Assembly: GCF_051622035.1 (NCBI RefSeq)
Contig: NC_135360.1
Coordinates: 7,192,001 to 7,256,000, forward strand
Direction: 5' to 3'
DNA length: 64,000 nt
Source: Arctopsyche grandis
Taxonomy: Eukaryota; Arthropoda; Insecta; Trichoptera; Hydropsychidae
Position numbers and translations under genes: made by a program. The notes beneath the pieces were generated by a model. That model did no database searches. It was given only the letters and a program-made list of their open reading frames with translations, and was not told the origin of the DNA. Below, piece after piece: positions 11,989 to 24,169 of the stretch (its first letter is position 1; every line of letters begins with the position of its first letter).

Positions 11989-14900
11989 GTACGAAACCGT
12001 TTTATCGTTTTGTTTAATATACATATGTACATATGTACCTATACATACATACATACATGATCCCTAGTATATAAAACATTTACTTACATAACTAATACAT
12101 GTGATGTTCAAAATTCCAGTGAAATTCGGAAAAATATTCGATTTTCTTAATGAATATTCTTTCTAACTTTATAACTTTGAATATATACATACATACATAT
12201 ATCCATATGTTATATCATGTAAAATGTGTAGTCATTTTTTCGTGAAGAGGAAGAGTTTCCCTATTGCTTTCTAATTACGTATTTTTCACGAAACTTTCGA
12301 TAATCTTCGATGTAACTCAATCAATGTATGAACGGTGCCAAAGCATAACGTTAATTATTCTGCAAGGTATTATTATAATTATTCACCGGACCCAAAAGGT
12401 GCCGCGTATTGTTCAAAGGTTGTAAATGCATTGTTAAAGGTTTGCCGAACCTTTTTTACAAAGGATTTACAACAATGGAACAATTGATAGCACTGTGACT
12501 ATCCGGTGTCTAATTATAATCATTCAATGGGACATCAATAAATCTTAGATATTAGAAAAATAAATGGAACAAAACGTTTTAAGTGCCATCATTTGTTTCA
12601 TCATTCAGGGCCATACTACGTTGTATGTACCACTTTCATAATAATAAATTGACAACTTCTATAGGGTCGTCTCTCTCAACTCACATGCTACCCTGATCAT
12701 GGTGGCTGACGATATCATCAGCTTTTTGATATTATTCATCTATTTAGCAATATTCATCCAGATGTCTCATTACTATTTTTGCCCATGGGCGACATCTATG
12801 GTATAAATTTCTGAAATCATATTCAAATAATGGTGACATAGTGGATAGGATGGTTTTTGACCATGATTCAACAATGAAATCATATAAATTGGCAAACTCT
12901 GGTTACAAATATACGAGTCTGAACAGCAGCACTATAGAGTATACGCAGAAAAAATTATTTTCAATCGAGGTCCACTAACGGGATTAAACCCAGACACCTC
13001 TCGGTGCTCAGCATTATCGCAACCACCGAGCCATGTTGTTGGCTAAATATACTGCTATGTGTATATATTTTTAAGATACTGACAGTGCAACTAATACTTA
13101 CAACGTTATAACTTACTACTTCAAATTTCTACCCCTCGGAGGAATTCAATTTTTTAAGGTGCTAGAAAAGACCGGCATATACGCCGCAAATCACGAATAA
13201 AGCACATTTGAGCCTATGTGGCACTTACAACCTTATGGTTTGGTAACCATCAAGTGACTAAGTGAATCTAAGAAGGCACTTACAACGCTTTGACTTACAA
13301 CTTCAATTTCTTACCCATAGGAGGCGTCATTTCAATTTTTTTTTAATTTACCGGCACTTAAAACGTTTTGGTTTGACACCACTCATATATAAAATGCTTA
13401 TTTCGTCATACTGATAATTGTGCGTACAGACGTTACACCGTCAATGCTCACTTTTTATCGAATTCAATAATGCGTGCACATGATTACTAGTATACATGAT
13501 AAATATGTAAAAGATTTTTCAATATCAATGGTCCCAAACAGTTTCAATAAAAACTTTGATTTGTTATTTATTAATATTCAGCGTCTTAAAAATAGTGCCA
13601 TCTTTATATCAGCTGAAAAAATCGACGAAAAACCACTTCCGATACATAATTCATGGAATGGATCATTTAGTATGTGCCTCTTAACCGGTTGAGGGGGAAC
13701 GATTTGGCATTTGACGTACGTACATACATACGTGACGTACATACACGTCACGGACGCGTTAATCACTTAACCGCTTTCATAATAATGAAAGATTCACTCG
13801 ATCCGACCCTTAATCATGTGTAGGTACGTTTCGTCGTTAATTTTTAATGCCGCTCGCATTTCAATGTGTGCAAAATGTTAAATATGACTAACACTCGAAC
13901 CGGTTGTTTGCACCGGACTATTTTTTGTTTAGTTTTTTTTTTGGTTTTGTGAAATAACAACCGATGTACAGTAATAATGGCTGCGTCTGTAAGCCGAACA
14001 CATTCGTTATTCATACAACTACCGAGAAAACTAAGTGTAGGCAATAAGTAGTGGAAAAGCGGAAGCTTTCTCCCGGCCACGAGATAAGCTTTTGAAACTT
14101 GGAAAATCGTGGAAATTGCACGTATCTATTAACTTACGGGATGCGAGTCGTGAATCTAAACCGGTTCGGTTCCACTTCCATTACGCTCATAAAAATGCAA
14201 TTTTATGATGTATTAACTAAGCATCTCTTAGTAATAACGTTTTTATAATTAAACATAGTTCATATTTTAAATTTGGCAAAAATGTAGTGTGTTGATATCA
14301 CGTTTCGTCATTGAAAAGGGGCGTATTTTTTCCCATGCAAAAAAAGGTCTCCCATAAATGAAACCACTATATTGAGTAGAATATTAAGGAAAATCGCCCA
14401 ATATATTGAGTAACATACGCCTTTGTGAGATAAAAACACTAATTTAAAGATTGGTTTTTGATTTCTTTAATTCTGATTTATATTAGTTCATATTTGAACC
14501 GGTTCAGTTTCTATCAAATTATTAAAAATTTTAATAGGAACTCTTTATTTTACTGATTGCTTTTAAAGCAGAGTTTTCCAAACTACGAACAAATTTTGAC
14601 GGAACATCTGGTTATTTCGCAATAAAAAAATTCTAGAAAACAAAATATTTTCACACATTAGTTTAAATTAAAACAGGAATTATTTTCAATATTTTTTAGT
14701 TAAAGAAGAGGGGGGAGGGGCTAGTTTAAATGGAACGGTGCTTTAAAAACATTATATAAAACATAAATAGACATAGGTTTTGTTCCGTGATTCGTTTGGA
14801 GCTGGTTCGTCGACGGAACAACAATTAACTAACGCTACTACACTCGCTGCGTCTTTCACTCCAATTTCGAAAACCCCTCTACACGTCCAAGCTACAATAA

Positions 14901-17900
14901 TAATATCAGAAATAAAATATAATCCTTATTCCAAATGTATCAAGATATAACAGGTTGTTATTATTATACATCATCTTCTATTAAGATCTTCTATTAATAT
15001 TTCTTGGTGTAAACTCGATTTCTTTGAGCATATTTCCTTCATTACTGATAAAGCATACACATTTCATGGATTCCTACTCCGCTCAACAAAACCCTTTAAT
15101 GATCCTTATGTACTTAAATTACTTTATTTTTCCCTTGTAAGTTCTCACCTTGAATTTGCTTCAATTATCTGGTTTTTATTTATCCCCATATTAATTGTAT
15201 TGAAAAATTCCAAGTCTTTACGCTACCGTTTACTTACCTACGCCTATACTACTGTTCCCGATATTTTAAACATCGTATCCTTTAACAATCTTTCTGTCAG
15301 GCGACGACTCACTAATTCTACATTCTTTTTTAAGCTCCTATATAGTTTCCTTGATTGTCCCGATTTACTGAGTAAGGTTTATTTCAGAATCCCAGTTAGG
15401 TATTCTAGGCACTCTTTTCACTTAATCCTTTCAAAACCAATTCCCTAAAATATTCCTATCTACAGCGTGTTTATCGTAAGCCTAACGAGGAGCTGAATGA
15501 CGTTGATCTATTCGGTATTTTCTTTCTTTATCATTTATTTGTCTATATGTACTATATTATGTAATTCGTAAAAATCTATAATTTAATTATATAATTATAT
15601 TATAATTTATTTTTATGCATTTCTACATCTGTTGCCTGTTGATTTTTTCAATAAATAAATAAATTATGATTAAGGTTATTATTATTAATGATGCTATGAT
15701 TGCATGACTGGCCTTACAAAATAAAATGTCTACATAATAATAAAATCAGACGCCGCAGGCAAAATTTTTTTCAAATATATCTAAATTTGAGATTTGAATG
15801 ATAAACTTTGTAGTTGATATTTCTTATCGGAACGCTTAAACAGTTTACGCGGAATGTAATTTGTGAAAGCCTGATTAAGAGCATAGCATACTTCGAGCAT
15901 AGAGCACACACCTATTTTACAATCAAATGACAGTTCATTATAAAGAGACCAAAACAATACAAGCGCACACGATTATATTGTACGCTGCGTGTACGTACAT
16001 TCAAATACAATTATTCTAGTGCAGATATATGTTAACATATACGTACACGCAACGTACACCCCAACCATACTAAAAGGAAAACACCAAACATATATAACAA
16101 TACATATATTGCAGTTTGATAATACCGATTGCAGGTTGCTCGGCTTCCGACGAGCCATGCCCGTGGTCGGTCGCATCCTGAACGTGACTACGGAGATTTA
16201 CAACGTGGCCATCGGAGATATCCTGAGGACATTCTTCGTGTCGCCAGCCAACAATATCTGCTTCCACGGCAGGTGTTCGTACTATTGCGACACGGGTCAC
16301 GCCATTTGTGGCAGCCCTGACAAGCTCGAGGGCAGCATGGCCGCCTATTTGCCCAGCAGTGACTTGGCCGATAGAAGGGTAATTATACATTTACATTTAC
16401 ATTTGCATACTGAATGCATGCAATACATACATACATACATATGTACGTTGAACATTCAAATCGGAAAATTTTATGACCGTTTTTTATGTATTAAATGTAA
16501 TTTTGTATTAAATGTAATTTTGTATTAAATGTAAATGTAATTTTTATGTATTAAATGTAATGCCTTTAAATTTAATTTATGGTTTCACCAAAGCATTTAA
16601 AAAATGGAATAAAAAAATAACGTTTTTTTACATTATTTTAATAATTCGTAATGTCGCGTGAGTGATTTGTCCCGTGAGCGAGTTGTCGCGCGACTGATTT
16701 GTTGCATGAGTGATTTATTTGTGAGTGTAACGTCCGTGAGCGAGTTGTCGCGTGAGTGAAATGTCGTGCGCGTAATGTCGTTGAGTGAAAGGTCCGTGAG
16801 TGATTTGTTGTGGCAGCGTATTTAACTTGTACGTTTATGTATGTATGTAAATGTGTATTTAAAGATATTTTTGTTACCTCATTCGAATAGTGTTGATAAT
16901 AGTGAGTAGTATGTGCCGATTTGATGAGGAGGCGTTTCAACAATGAAATCAGATAAATTGGCAAAATCTGATAGGATATTATCAACTTGGAGTCACAAAT
17001 ATCCAAGTCTGAAGCTCTGACTAAATTATTTTCAATCAAGGTACTCCAGGATCTCACAGTGGTTAGCACTAACGCAATCACTAAGCTATATTAAATAAAT
17101 ACATTTGTTTTATTATAATTTTGTTCGGATTGTGTGTATTTGATATTCTCTGGCAAAATTACAAAAACTCGAACCATATACATGCATTCATATCTAATAT
17201 ATAATTTCGAAAGAGACTTTGTATGTATGTAGTACATACATATGAATGTATGTATGTAAGTTTTGATTCGTAGAATTAGTGACGTTATCGAAAAAAATTT
17301 CCATGACAACGATATCGATTTCAATTCCGGATCCGAATTCCTGTTTCAGTTCCGGATCTGGATTCCTGTTTCAGTTCCAATTCAGATTTCAGTTCTGATT
17401 CCGGGTTCCAATTTCAGTTCCAATTCCCTTATATACAAAAAAACAATTCGTTTCTGATTTTTTTTTCGTTTCAAATAAATTTAATATTAAATTAGCCATG
17501 TTCAAGCGGTTTATACCGAGCGAAGCCAGGTAAAACCACTAGTATTAAATATAACACAATTATTTTCAAAAATCTATCTGTTGAATTTCAATACTAGAAT
17601 AGAAAAATCTTCAAAAAAGTTCAAAATATACACAAGTATATTAAGTTTTAAATATCTATAAATACAATAAATGATCTTAACCGTTAAATCTTTCGTTTCA
17701 GATCTGGAGACACCCATGGAGAAGATCATACCACAAACGGAAGAAGGCTCAGTGGGAAACCCAAGACGATTACTGCACATTGGTAAACTACATACAAATA
17801 AATAAAACTTGTGCATTCAAAACAACATACTTCATATGTAATACAAAGCAGACAAAAGAGACCGCCATTTCGTAAAGTAAAGTACGTCCATTTTCCAGAT

Positions 17901-20900
17901 AAAAGAAGTTCCACCGTACGACGAGGGTAGAAGATTGCTCGATCTGATAGACATGTGCATTTACGACTTCCTCATGGGCAACATGGACAGACATCACTAC
18001 GAAACTTTCAGGTACCAGTTGTGGACACTTCCGGCGGTGCTACCACCACGAAACTTTCAAAATTAAACGGCGAACATCGTTCAATTTCAGAATATTCGGC
18101 AACGAGACGTTCCCCCTTCACCTGGACCAGGGCAGAGGGTTCGGAAAAGCGTTCCACGACGAAATCTCAATTCTGGCACCGCTACTGCAGTGCTGCTTAA
18201 TCCGGCAAACTACTCTAAACACCCTCCTCAAGTGAGATTATTTGGATTTTTCAGCATACACTGGAAGCATACCCGAGCTTTCAGTATTATGTTTTTTATA
18301 TACATGCATATATACATACATACATAAAATATTATTATAAAAATGAATTTGCATTATGTGTGTTTTTTGTGTGGTCTCAGCTGCTTATGAACGAGCTGAG
18401 TTCGCACGAGACCAAAACAAACACATCGACACGGGAATAAAGGAGTGATGAATTTTAAATTTTCCCGCGTTGTCCGAGCGCAAATAGCCTCGAGGGATTT
18501 TTCCAGATTTTTCCGGACATTACCCCACTTTGCTTTTGCTCCCTTCATTTTGTCCAAGTGTGGGATGCGATAGGGTGGATCAAAGTGTTTTTATGGTTAC
18601 CCAATCAAAATATGTATTAGATATATTCATAAATATGATAAAAATTCAATCAACACTCCATACAATTTGGGAAAGTAACTTGATTTTTTTTTAATGTAAA
18701 GGCAAATGATCATCCTCATAACTAACGGTCTGATAGCAGCTAATGTCAATAAATCAAATGATGTAGTCTATTTTATTGGAGGCTTTATACAGCATGACGC
18801 AGTGCGATGCGACACAACCAATTGTAATTGAATAAAGCCATGTACACGATCAAAGCTGACGAAGGGGGGAAGGGGACCAATTCCCAATTTTATTTTATAT
18901 TTTATATTATAAGGATATATCTAGAGAAAAAAATGATAAACAATCAACCGAAAATAAAGAATCTACTTTTTTTTTAATTTGTTTGTGGCCCAACTTTAAG
19001 ATACGGTTGATTTTATCATTTAAATAATATATATTAACATTAAAAGTTTTCAAAAAAAATTTTTGCGCATGCTTTTTACAAACCTTCTTTACGTTTCACT
19101 TACGATTATAATTTAGGAAAAAATTTGCCTCTTATCCGATCGTTTTCATACTTTGCCATATTGCTCATTTTGGTCATCAATATAAGTAAATGGATCCTCC
19201 GTCATTACGATAGAGATAAAATATCGTTTAAGACGCGTTTTAAGTTTGCAAATTTGAAATCTGGGTGACTCCATGTAGTCTTTAGTTTTATACATAGATG
19301 GCGGTAGTAAAATAAGATTGTTGGTATTTTTATTCAAAATAATAATTTATATATCTTAATATTATATACAAAACTAAAAAAGAGGTTTGTTTTTAAAAAT
19401 CTTTTTTTTACAAGGCTATTTTTTGATTCTTTTTTTTACTAGAAATTTTTAAATTAGTCTCCCTACCCCCTTCACAAAAAAATATCCAAAATCCCCAGAC
19501 TTGGTTTTGATTTTGACGGCCCTGTATGTGACTACGTATGTACAGACATGACGCGACGTGAAATAAAATATAAAATATTTCAATAATACTATAAACATAG
19601 TATTATTGAAATATCTTACTTAAAAAAGTACGCAGATACATGTTGCGCACCATTTGCTTAAAACTAATACAGTGTTCTTATCGAGTCGCATCGTATCACG
19701 TCGCGTCAATAGCTCAATAATTCTCGCATACGAAAAAAATGGGTCTACGTGACGAGCCAGAATGTTAAATTACAGAAAACACAAATATCGCAAGGCAAAG
19801 ATCGAAAATCGAAAGATCTTAAGTCGAAAGATCAAAAAAAGGGTGCATGGTAAACGGTACATACTCACTTAATTTGCGCGAGCAAGGTACAACAGGAACA
19901 AGAGGAACAGGCTTTTTCTCCCGTATTCTGCGCGCGCACATTAATACGGTTAAAATTTAATGGTTAGGATAGGTTAGGATAGGCTAGGTTTAATAAGGGT
20001 TGGCCTTATTCGCTTAAGATTGAGTTGGTAGGGTTAAATTTATAGAGTTTAACGTTGTAAATTCATTTTTTGATACATTCTCACTGCTTGAATTGTGAAA
20101 ATATATTTTCACTTCAAATATGCTTTCACTGTAACACATACATATATACAGAAAGGCCTGACAGGTAAAACCAAACGCTCCTGGCCAATTACGAACATCG
20201 ATAAACAATTATATTTTCACGTGAAATATGCTTTCACTGTAACATATACATACATATATACAGAAACGCCTGACAGGTACTACCAAACTTACCTGGCCAC
20301 TTACAAATATCGATAAACAATTATATTTATACAGTATCATTGAGACATCTATGGACAAATTCGATAATACTAATCGAGAAATACATACATAAATTTTACA
20401 GAATGGGTAGCATATTTATAAAATAATCGGTGACACGACAACTCGTTCACAGATTTTCCGTAAACCGAGGATGCGCTCCAGGCATTACGTATACGGCCAT
20501 CTCTTTCTCACCCCGTCTGTTCACCAAGATCTCGTTTACTATGCCATTACGTATGCAGCCATCTCTTTCACAGACCGTCTGTTATCGGTGAACAGACGGT
20601 CTGTGAAAGAGATGGCTGCATACGTAATGGCATAGTAAACGAGATCTTGGTGAACAGACGGGGTGAGAAAGAGATGGCCGTATACGTAATGCCTGGAGCG
20701 CATCCTCGGTTTACGGAAAATATGTGAACGAGTTGTCAGGTAACCAAAATAATCAACAAAATCAAGATGCTAGAAACTTGAATTTGCGAGACATACATAG
20801 GATAGGTTGCAATTTTGGTAGAATAATTTTATCAATTAAATTAGATCATTCGGCAAACTATGATAGGAAACGATTGACCTGGAGTCATATAAATATATAC

Positions 20901-21283
20901 ATATATCCAAGGCCTGGCCAGCAACACCGGGCCAGGGTATGAACCCATGACCCCGCAGTTGAAAGCATTACACGCTTTCCACTGAGAGCTGGCTAATATG
21001 TCATTGAATTCACAAACACATTCAAAACTTTTAAAAATTTGCTTTTTAATTATATTTTTATATTTAACAATATTTTTTTGTTATTATCAGGTACCACAAT
21101 GGGAATAAAAAACTATCGCAGGCCATGAGAGAAACGATGTTTAGCGATCCTATAAACCCAGTTCTATGGGAACCGCACCTGACAGCCCTGGACAGGAGGG
21201 TGAAGATCATCCTGGAAGGAGTCAGGCAGTGTCTGTCCAGGGCCGAGGAGAGCGACGAGCTCTTCCTCGGCGAGTTGGCTTGA
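11896..21283 (+). CDS. Fam20C: FAM20C-type extracellular serine/threonine protein kinase, C-terminal exons (partial)
   Basis: Six exons, join(11896..11988, 16135..16378, 17702..17782, 17899..18011, 18091..18231, 21091..21283), all with AG/GT borders and matching phases (2,0,0,2,2, stop). FAM20C is a Golgi/secreted kinase that phosphorylates S-x-E motifs of secretory proteins. The family signature is complete from the helix-C region onward: [26 protein letters not shown] with its cysteines, [25 protein letters not shown] (catalytic loop), [10 protein letters not shown] (metal-binding Asp) and a C-terminal [16 protein letters not shown] helix. The read part is about 288 residues. The signal anchor and N-lobe lysine exons are not visible in 1-11895 and probably lie further left. 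FAM20C/CG31145 is favoured over FAM20B by overall similarity from memory. Confidence 0.9.
12384..12508. mobile_element. small stem-loop MITE, copy 2
   Basis: 125 bp with short inverted ends CACCGG / CCGGTG and an inner palindrome of about 75 bp (TTGTTC...GAACAA) closing on AAAGGTTTGCCGAACCTTT. A second copy at 10224 keeps the same hairpin. No target duplication is clear. Confidence 0.6.
12818..13050 (-). mobile_element. tRNA-derived SINE, type B head
   Basis: On the minus strand: a head with A box ATGGCTCGGTGGTTG and a B-box-like GGGTTTAATCCC, the CACCGAGAGG block, then the central domain with GTTTGCCAATTT and the CATTGTTGAA region. Truncated at its 3' side; no hairpin tail. It lies in a kinase intron, antisense to the gene. 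Confidence 0.6.
13051..15000. other. intronic DNA with imperfect direct repeats
   Basis: Two imperfect copies of a block with CTTACAACG, ACTTCAA and TTTCTACCC / TTTCTTACCC occur at about 13099-13160 and 13292-13350. Otherwise unrecognised AT-rich intron sequence. Confidence 0.4.
15001..15665 (+). mobile_element. decayed LINE 3' fragment (same family as 45214-46845)
   Basis: Broken frames match the C-terminal RT region of the LINE at 45644-46765: [38 protein letters not shown] and FRIPVRYSR are recognisable across stops and gaps. A 3' UTR follows and ends TGTTGATTTTTTCAATAAAT plus AAAT repeats. Several deletions; inactive. Confidence 0.75.
16135..16378 (+). CDS. Fam20C: FAM20C-type kinase, exon with cysteine-rich insert
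   Basis: 244 bp, acceptor GATTGCAG, donor AGG|GTAATT. Translation: [20 protein letters not shown], then [19 protein letters not shown], then [17 protein letters not shown], up to [11 protein letters not shown]. The SPANN and CFHG.CSYYCDT blocks are hallmarks of the family. NVT is a possible N-glycosylation site. The preceding 4.1-kb intron holds a MITE (12384), a SINE (12818) and a LINE fragment (15001). Confidence 0.93.
16650..16820. repeat. degenerate short tandem repeats (GTCGCGTGAGTGATTT-like)
   Basis: About ten imperfect units of 16-20 bp built from 'GTCG/GTCC', 'CGTGAGTG/CGTGAGCG' and 'ATTTGT/AGTTGT'. In a kinase intron. Resembles in style the repeats at 48598-48725. Confidence 0.55.
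16915..17092 (-). mobile_element. tRNA-derived SINE fragment
   Basis: Minus strand: a head-like part TATAGCTTAGTGATTGCG, then AATCTGATAGG / ATTTTGCCAATTT and CATTGTTGAAAC of the shared central domain. No hairpin tail is retained. Confidence 0.5.
17193..17542 (+). mobile_element. non-autonomous Helitron-like element (long copy)
   Basis: Starts A|TCTAATATATAATTTCGAA and ends GAGCGAAGCCAGG...ACTAG|T, matching 44721-44943 at both ends. TC start, CTAG end and insertion between A and T are Helitron features. The middle holds a degenerate repeat of TTTCAGTTCCGGATC-like units (17310-17430). No coding. Confidence 0.6.
17702..17782 (+). CDS. Fam20C: FAM20C-type kinase, basic exon
   Basis: 81 bp, exactly 27 codons, phase 0 at both ends; acceptor TTTCAG, donor TTG|GTAAAC. 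Encodes [19 protein letters not shown] followed by TQDDYCTL, a strongly basic block typical of insect FAM20C proteins. The intron before it contains a SINE and a Helitron-like copy. Confidence 0.9.
17899..18011 (+). CDS. Fam20C: FAM20C-type kinase, catalytic-loop exon
   Basis: 113 bp after a short 116-bp intron; acceptor TTTTCCAG, donor CAG|GTACCA. Encodes [20 protein letters not shown] and [17 protein letters not shown]. The aspartate of GNMDRHHYE is the catalytic-loop residue of the FAM20 fold. Confidence 0.93.
18091..18231 (+). CDS. Fam20C: FAM20C-type kinase, metal-binding exon
   Basis: 141 bp after a 79-bp intron; acceptor AATTTCAG, donor AA|GTGAGA. Encodes [20 protein letters not shown] and [22 protein letters not shown] carries the metal-binding aspartate (human D478 equivalent, from family knowledge). 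The next residue is Gln where I expect Asn in most homologues. Confidence 0.92.
19751..19955 (+). mobile_element. GACGAGCC MITE, copy 1 (right end decayed)
   Basis: Begins GACGAGCCAGAATGTTAAAT, then the repeated AAAGATCGAAAATCGAAAG and ATCTTAAGTCGAAAGATC segment, GGGTGCATGGTAAACGG, GCGCGAGCA and ACAGGCTTTTTCTCCCG. The same order occurs at 52131 and, inverted, at 23928. The right inverted end is lost. Confidence 0.65.
20437..20738. repeat. near-perfect 302-bp palindrome (foldback element)
   Basis: Two arms of about 147 bp meet at a 7-base loop (ATCGGTG, 20584-20590). By eye the arms differ at only a few positions in the outer 30 bp. Each arm contains an inner duplicated module (CATCTCTTTC...GTCTGTT). 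Outer ends are GACAACTCGTTCAC / GTGAACGAGTTGTC. In a kinase intron, so the pre-mRNA could form a long double-stranded hairpin. Confidence 0.85.
20820..20993 (-). mobile_element. tRNA-derived SINE fragment, type D head
   Basis: Minus strand: GCCAGCTCTCAGTGGAAAGC, B-box-like GGGTTCATACCC, then GGTCAATCGTTTCCTATCAT and AGTTTGCCGAA from the shared central domain. 3' part missing. Confidence 0.55.
21091..21283 (+). CDS. Fam20C: FAM20C-type kinase, terminal exon
   Basis: 193 bp; acceptor TTATTATCAG, stop TGA at 21281-21283. Encodes [20 protein letters not shown], then [20 protein letters not shown] and [19 protein letters not shown]. The LWEPHL.ALDRR motif is the conserved end of FAM20C kinases. 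It follows a 2.86-kb intron that carries a MITE, a long palindrome and a SINE. Confidence 0.92.
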
Positions 21284-22050
21284 TGTATATTGATCTTGTG
21301 CATTGCATTAACTGTCAAATCCGACAAAACAACATCAACAGTGTTAAACCCACAATTACTATTAGCAAACAATCGCATTTATCATGATATCTCAACTACA
21401 GTCCTGATTTTCCAAACCACCATATCGTAGCGTTCGCCAGCCTGTGCAGTTCGTTCGCCAGACGTTCGCAACGCCTATTATTTATTTATTATTTTAATTA
21501 TTACATATTATATTGCCCGTTCGAATTTTAAATGCGTTGCGAATTCTAGTCAATCGATCGATCGCTCTCGCGAATCTGTGCACAGGCCTGGTACAACGTG
21601 CGATATTTATTGTAATATACATGATTTTTTTTTAATAATCTAAACGTGTCAAATATTGGGTATATTTATTCTATGTATGTAAAAAATCAGGTGTATCCCA
21701 AAAAGCCATATATCCTTCTCGCGTATGTATTATTAAAATATACATAAACTGCAAAAAATTGTTAATTGTATTGAATATTTTATATATATTTTATATATAC
21801 ATGTTGTTATGGAATTTAAGTGCAATTTTTTTTTTTTGTTAATTCAATCCTATTTATTTTTTATCATAAACAATATTTCTGCATAATCAAATGGTTTTAC
21901 ATGTAATTATTAAATAAATGCAATTTGTAAATAAATTTATAAATATTTATAGACTGTTGAGAGTGAGGAGGCATTGATTGTGAAGTTTTTTTCCAAAGAG
22001 CTCGTTACCAATTTATATAAATAATAATAATAATAAATAATTACTATTGA
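21284..22050 (+). other. 3' UTR and downstream DNA of the kinase gene
   Basis: Follows the TGA stop. The first good polyadenylation hexamers are AATAAA near 21914 and 21931, giving a 3' UTR of about 0.65 kb if used. AT-rich, no further coding. Confidence 0.5.
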
Positions 22051-23927
22051 ATGTGTGTAAATAAAATGAAAAAAAGTTGACAATTGTCGCATGCAAAAAT
22101 TATAATTAAATTTTATTATTGATTTTTACTATTTTAAAATATTATAAAATCAAATGCGACACTTGTATCTTTTGTAAATACGATTTATTGTTATGAAAAT
22201 AATTTAATGAAAATAAAATACACAAAAAAAATCAACTTATGCTTTTAATGTGCTCTTTCGTTTAAAAAAATTATCGTTTTGATATTTGATTTGTATTTTT
22301 TTTTTGTAATGATTAATTACGTGACTTTTTTACTACTGGTGTGTATGCTGAATTTAAAAAAATAAAAACAAAGCTTTTGCAGGCAGTAAAAATATTTAAA
22401 ATGATGAAAAAAAAAAAGTGGAATTGTTCGCTGTTAAGAAATTATATTAATTTTGTTTGAATGAATAAATGTATATTCGAAGATAGGACGGATGTGAGTT
22501 TATAATAATGACTATTATTGTATACATGAATTTATAAATAAATTATTTTCTGACAATTCGCCGTTTCATTATCGAAACTTCATCGAATTATTGCGCATTC
22601 ATGAGAGCGCCGATCGAACGAAATCCATACCGATTCATTCGTAAATTGCGATATAATCGAATCGAAAACTTCTCCCAATCACGCGATGGACAGGTGGATT
22701 TTTTGTTATCACAAAAAATAGAGAGGGAAAAAAATAACCATCATACAAGAGAACAATGCCGAAACGCGGGACTGTGCGGCTGAAAAAGAGGTAGACGCGA
22801 GTACGCCCCTGGAAATCAGGGGCGGCACGCGACACGCATTGTTCCAAAAAGTTTTAATCCGCAGCACAATAAAGAACCGCTCGTTCGCTTGAATGGAACG
22901 CTCGACCATTCCACTTATTAGTTTTCCTTTTGAAGTATTGTACAATACCTGATGTTCGACGAACATGTAACAAACACTACGTTTTGTACCCATTATACAT
23001 ATAATAATTTCATCAAAACGGAAAATAAAAACAAAATAATGCACATATATACATATAAGCAAACGATATTTCGATACGTTAATGTTATATTTATACGTTT
23101 TGCGTTGATTTCGCATTAGATATGATATGATTTTTCCCATTAAGGACAGGTGGAAAGTGAAGTGAGTAAAATTTCGCCGAAAAAATATATTCGAAGAGAT
23201 GCTCGACGACGCGTAAAATCAAAATTGATGATCAATCTAGGTATCATAATAATAAAATCGTACCGGGAGAATGTTCGAGGGGGGTTGGGTAATAAAAATT
23301 TGCGTAATCAAACGTTATTGACTCTCAAAGATCTTATACGTGTATTATTTGATTTGATCTGTATGATGTATACGAGGTTTTCAGACTTCAAACGAACAAA
23401 TCTAAATTTATTTTACATATATACCTAATAGGTTTTTTTCGTGTAAAATACATATGTATATTTAGTACGTATCATAATTGTACGAAAATTGACTAAGAAA
23501 TAATGTATCAATAAAAATTTCATTGCAAAAACACACTGAATCGTACAGCATGCACGCGCTCATGGTGTCCAGCTGGGAAAGTCGTTTCTTCAGGCCATTA
23601 TTAATTCGTATGATCTTATTTCGACAAGTTTCTCTTATATTTCTTCAAATATGGGAATCACCGTGATCACTGTCAAACCTATGTCAATAAAATTAAACTA
23701 AAAAATATCACCGAAAACACTCCAAGGGGTGAGTTTTGGAAAGATCGAAGTGGCACAGACTAAGCTTGCCAGCGTGTACATTTATGCTTTCAATATTTAG
23801 AATCGTCAAAATTGTTATATGTACACGCTATCAAATGGCCCTCTAATTTAGATCGTTTATGCAAAACTCTTACTCCCTTGAATAATGCCAGACAAATTAG
23901 CAATATCTCTTTATATTGGGTCTACGT
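22051..23927. other. intergenic DNA, nothing firmly recognised
   Basis: Short ORFs only. An imperfect inverted pair, GAACAATGC (22751) and GCATTGTTCC (22837), flanks a GC-richer 90 bp. A block near 23600-23750 with CTTCAAATA.GGGA and CGAAAACACTCCA.GGGGTGA recurs at 26940-27025, so both belong to one unknown dispersed repeat. Confidence 0.4.
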
Positions 23928-24160
23928 GACGAGCCGGAATGTTAAATTACCGAAAACGCGCGCACATTAATACGGGAGAAAAAGGCTGTTCCTCCTATTC
24001 CTGTTGTATCCTGCTCGCACAAATTAAGTTAGTATGTACGTGAGTATGTACCGTTTACCATGCACCCTTTATCTTTTGATCTTTCGACTTAAGATCTTTC
24101 GATTTTCGATCTTTGCCTTCCGATATTTGCGTTTTCGGTAATTTAACATTCCGGCTCGTC
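23928..24160 (-). mobile_element. GACGAGCC MITE, complete copy with both inverted ends
   Basis: 233 bp. The inverted ends are GACGAGCCGGAATGTTAAAT / ATTTAACATTCCGGCTCGTC and continue through ACCGAAAACGC, about 31 bp. On the minus strand the inside follows the same order as 19751 and 52131. The inner motif TCGAAAATCGAAAG / CTTAAGTCGAAAGATC is itself repetitive. No clear target duplication. Confidence 0.75.
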
Positions 24161-24169
24161 GAAAAAATA

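Larger units (their letters stand above)
18232..21090 (+). other. last intron of the kinase gene
   Basis: A 2.86-kb intron. It contains a MITE (19751), a long palindrome (20437) and a SINE fragment (20820). The region 18793-19712 begins and ends with GATGCGAC-type inverted blocks and may be another element, but its borders are unclear. Confidence 0.6.

Noticed and set aside
16070-16390. 106-codon minus-strand ORF
   Set aside because: Antisense shadow of the FAM20C-type kinase exon at 16135-16378.
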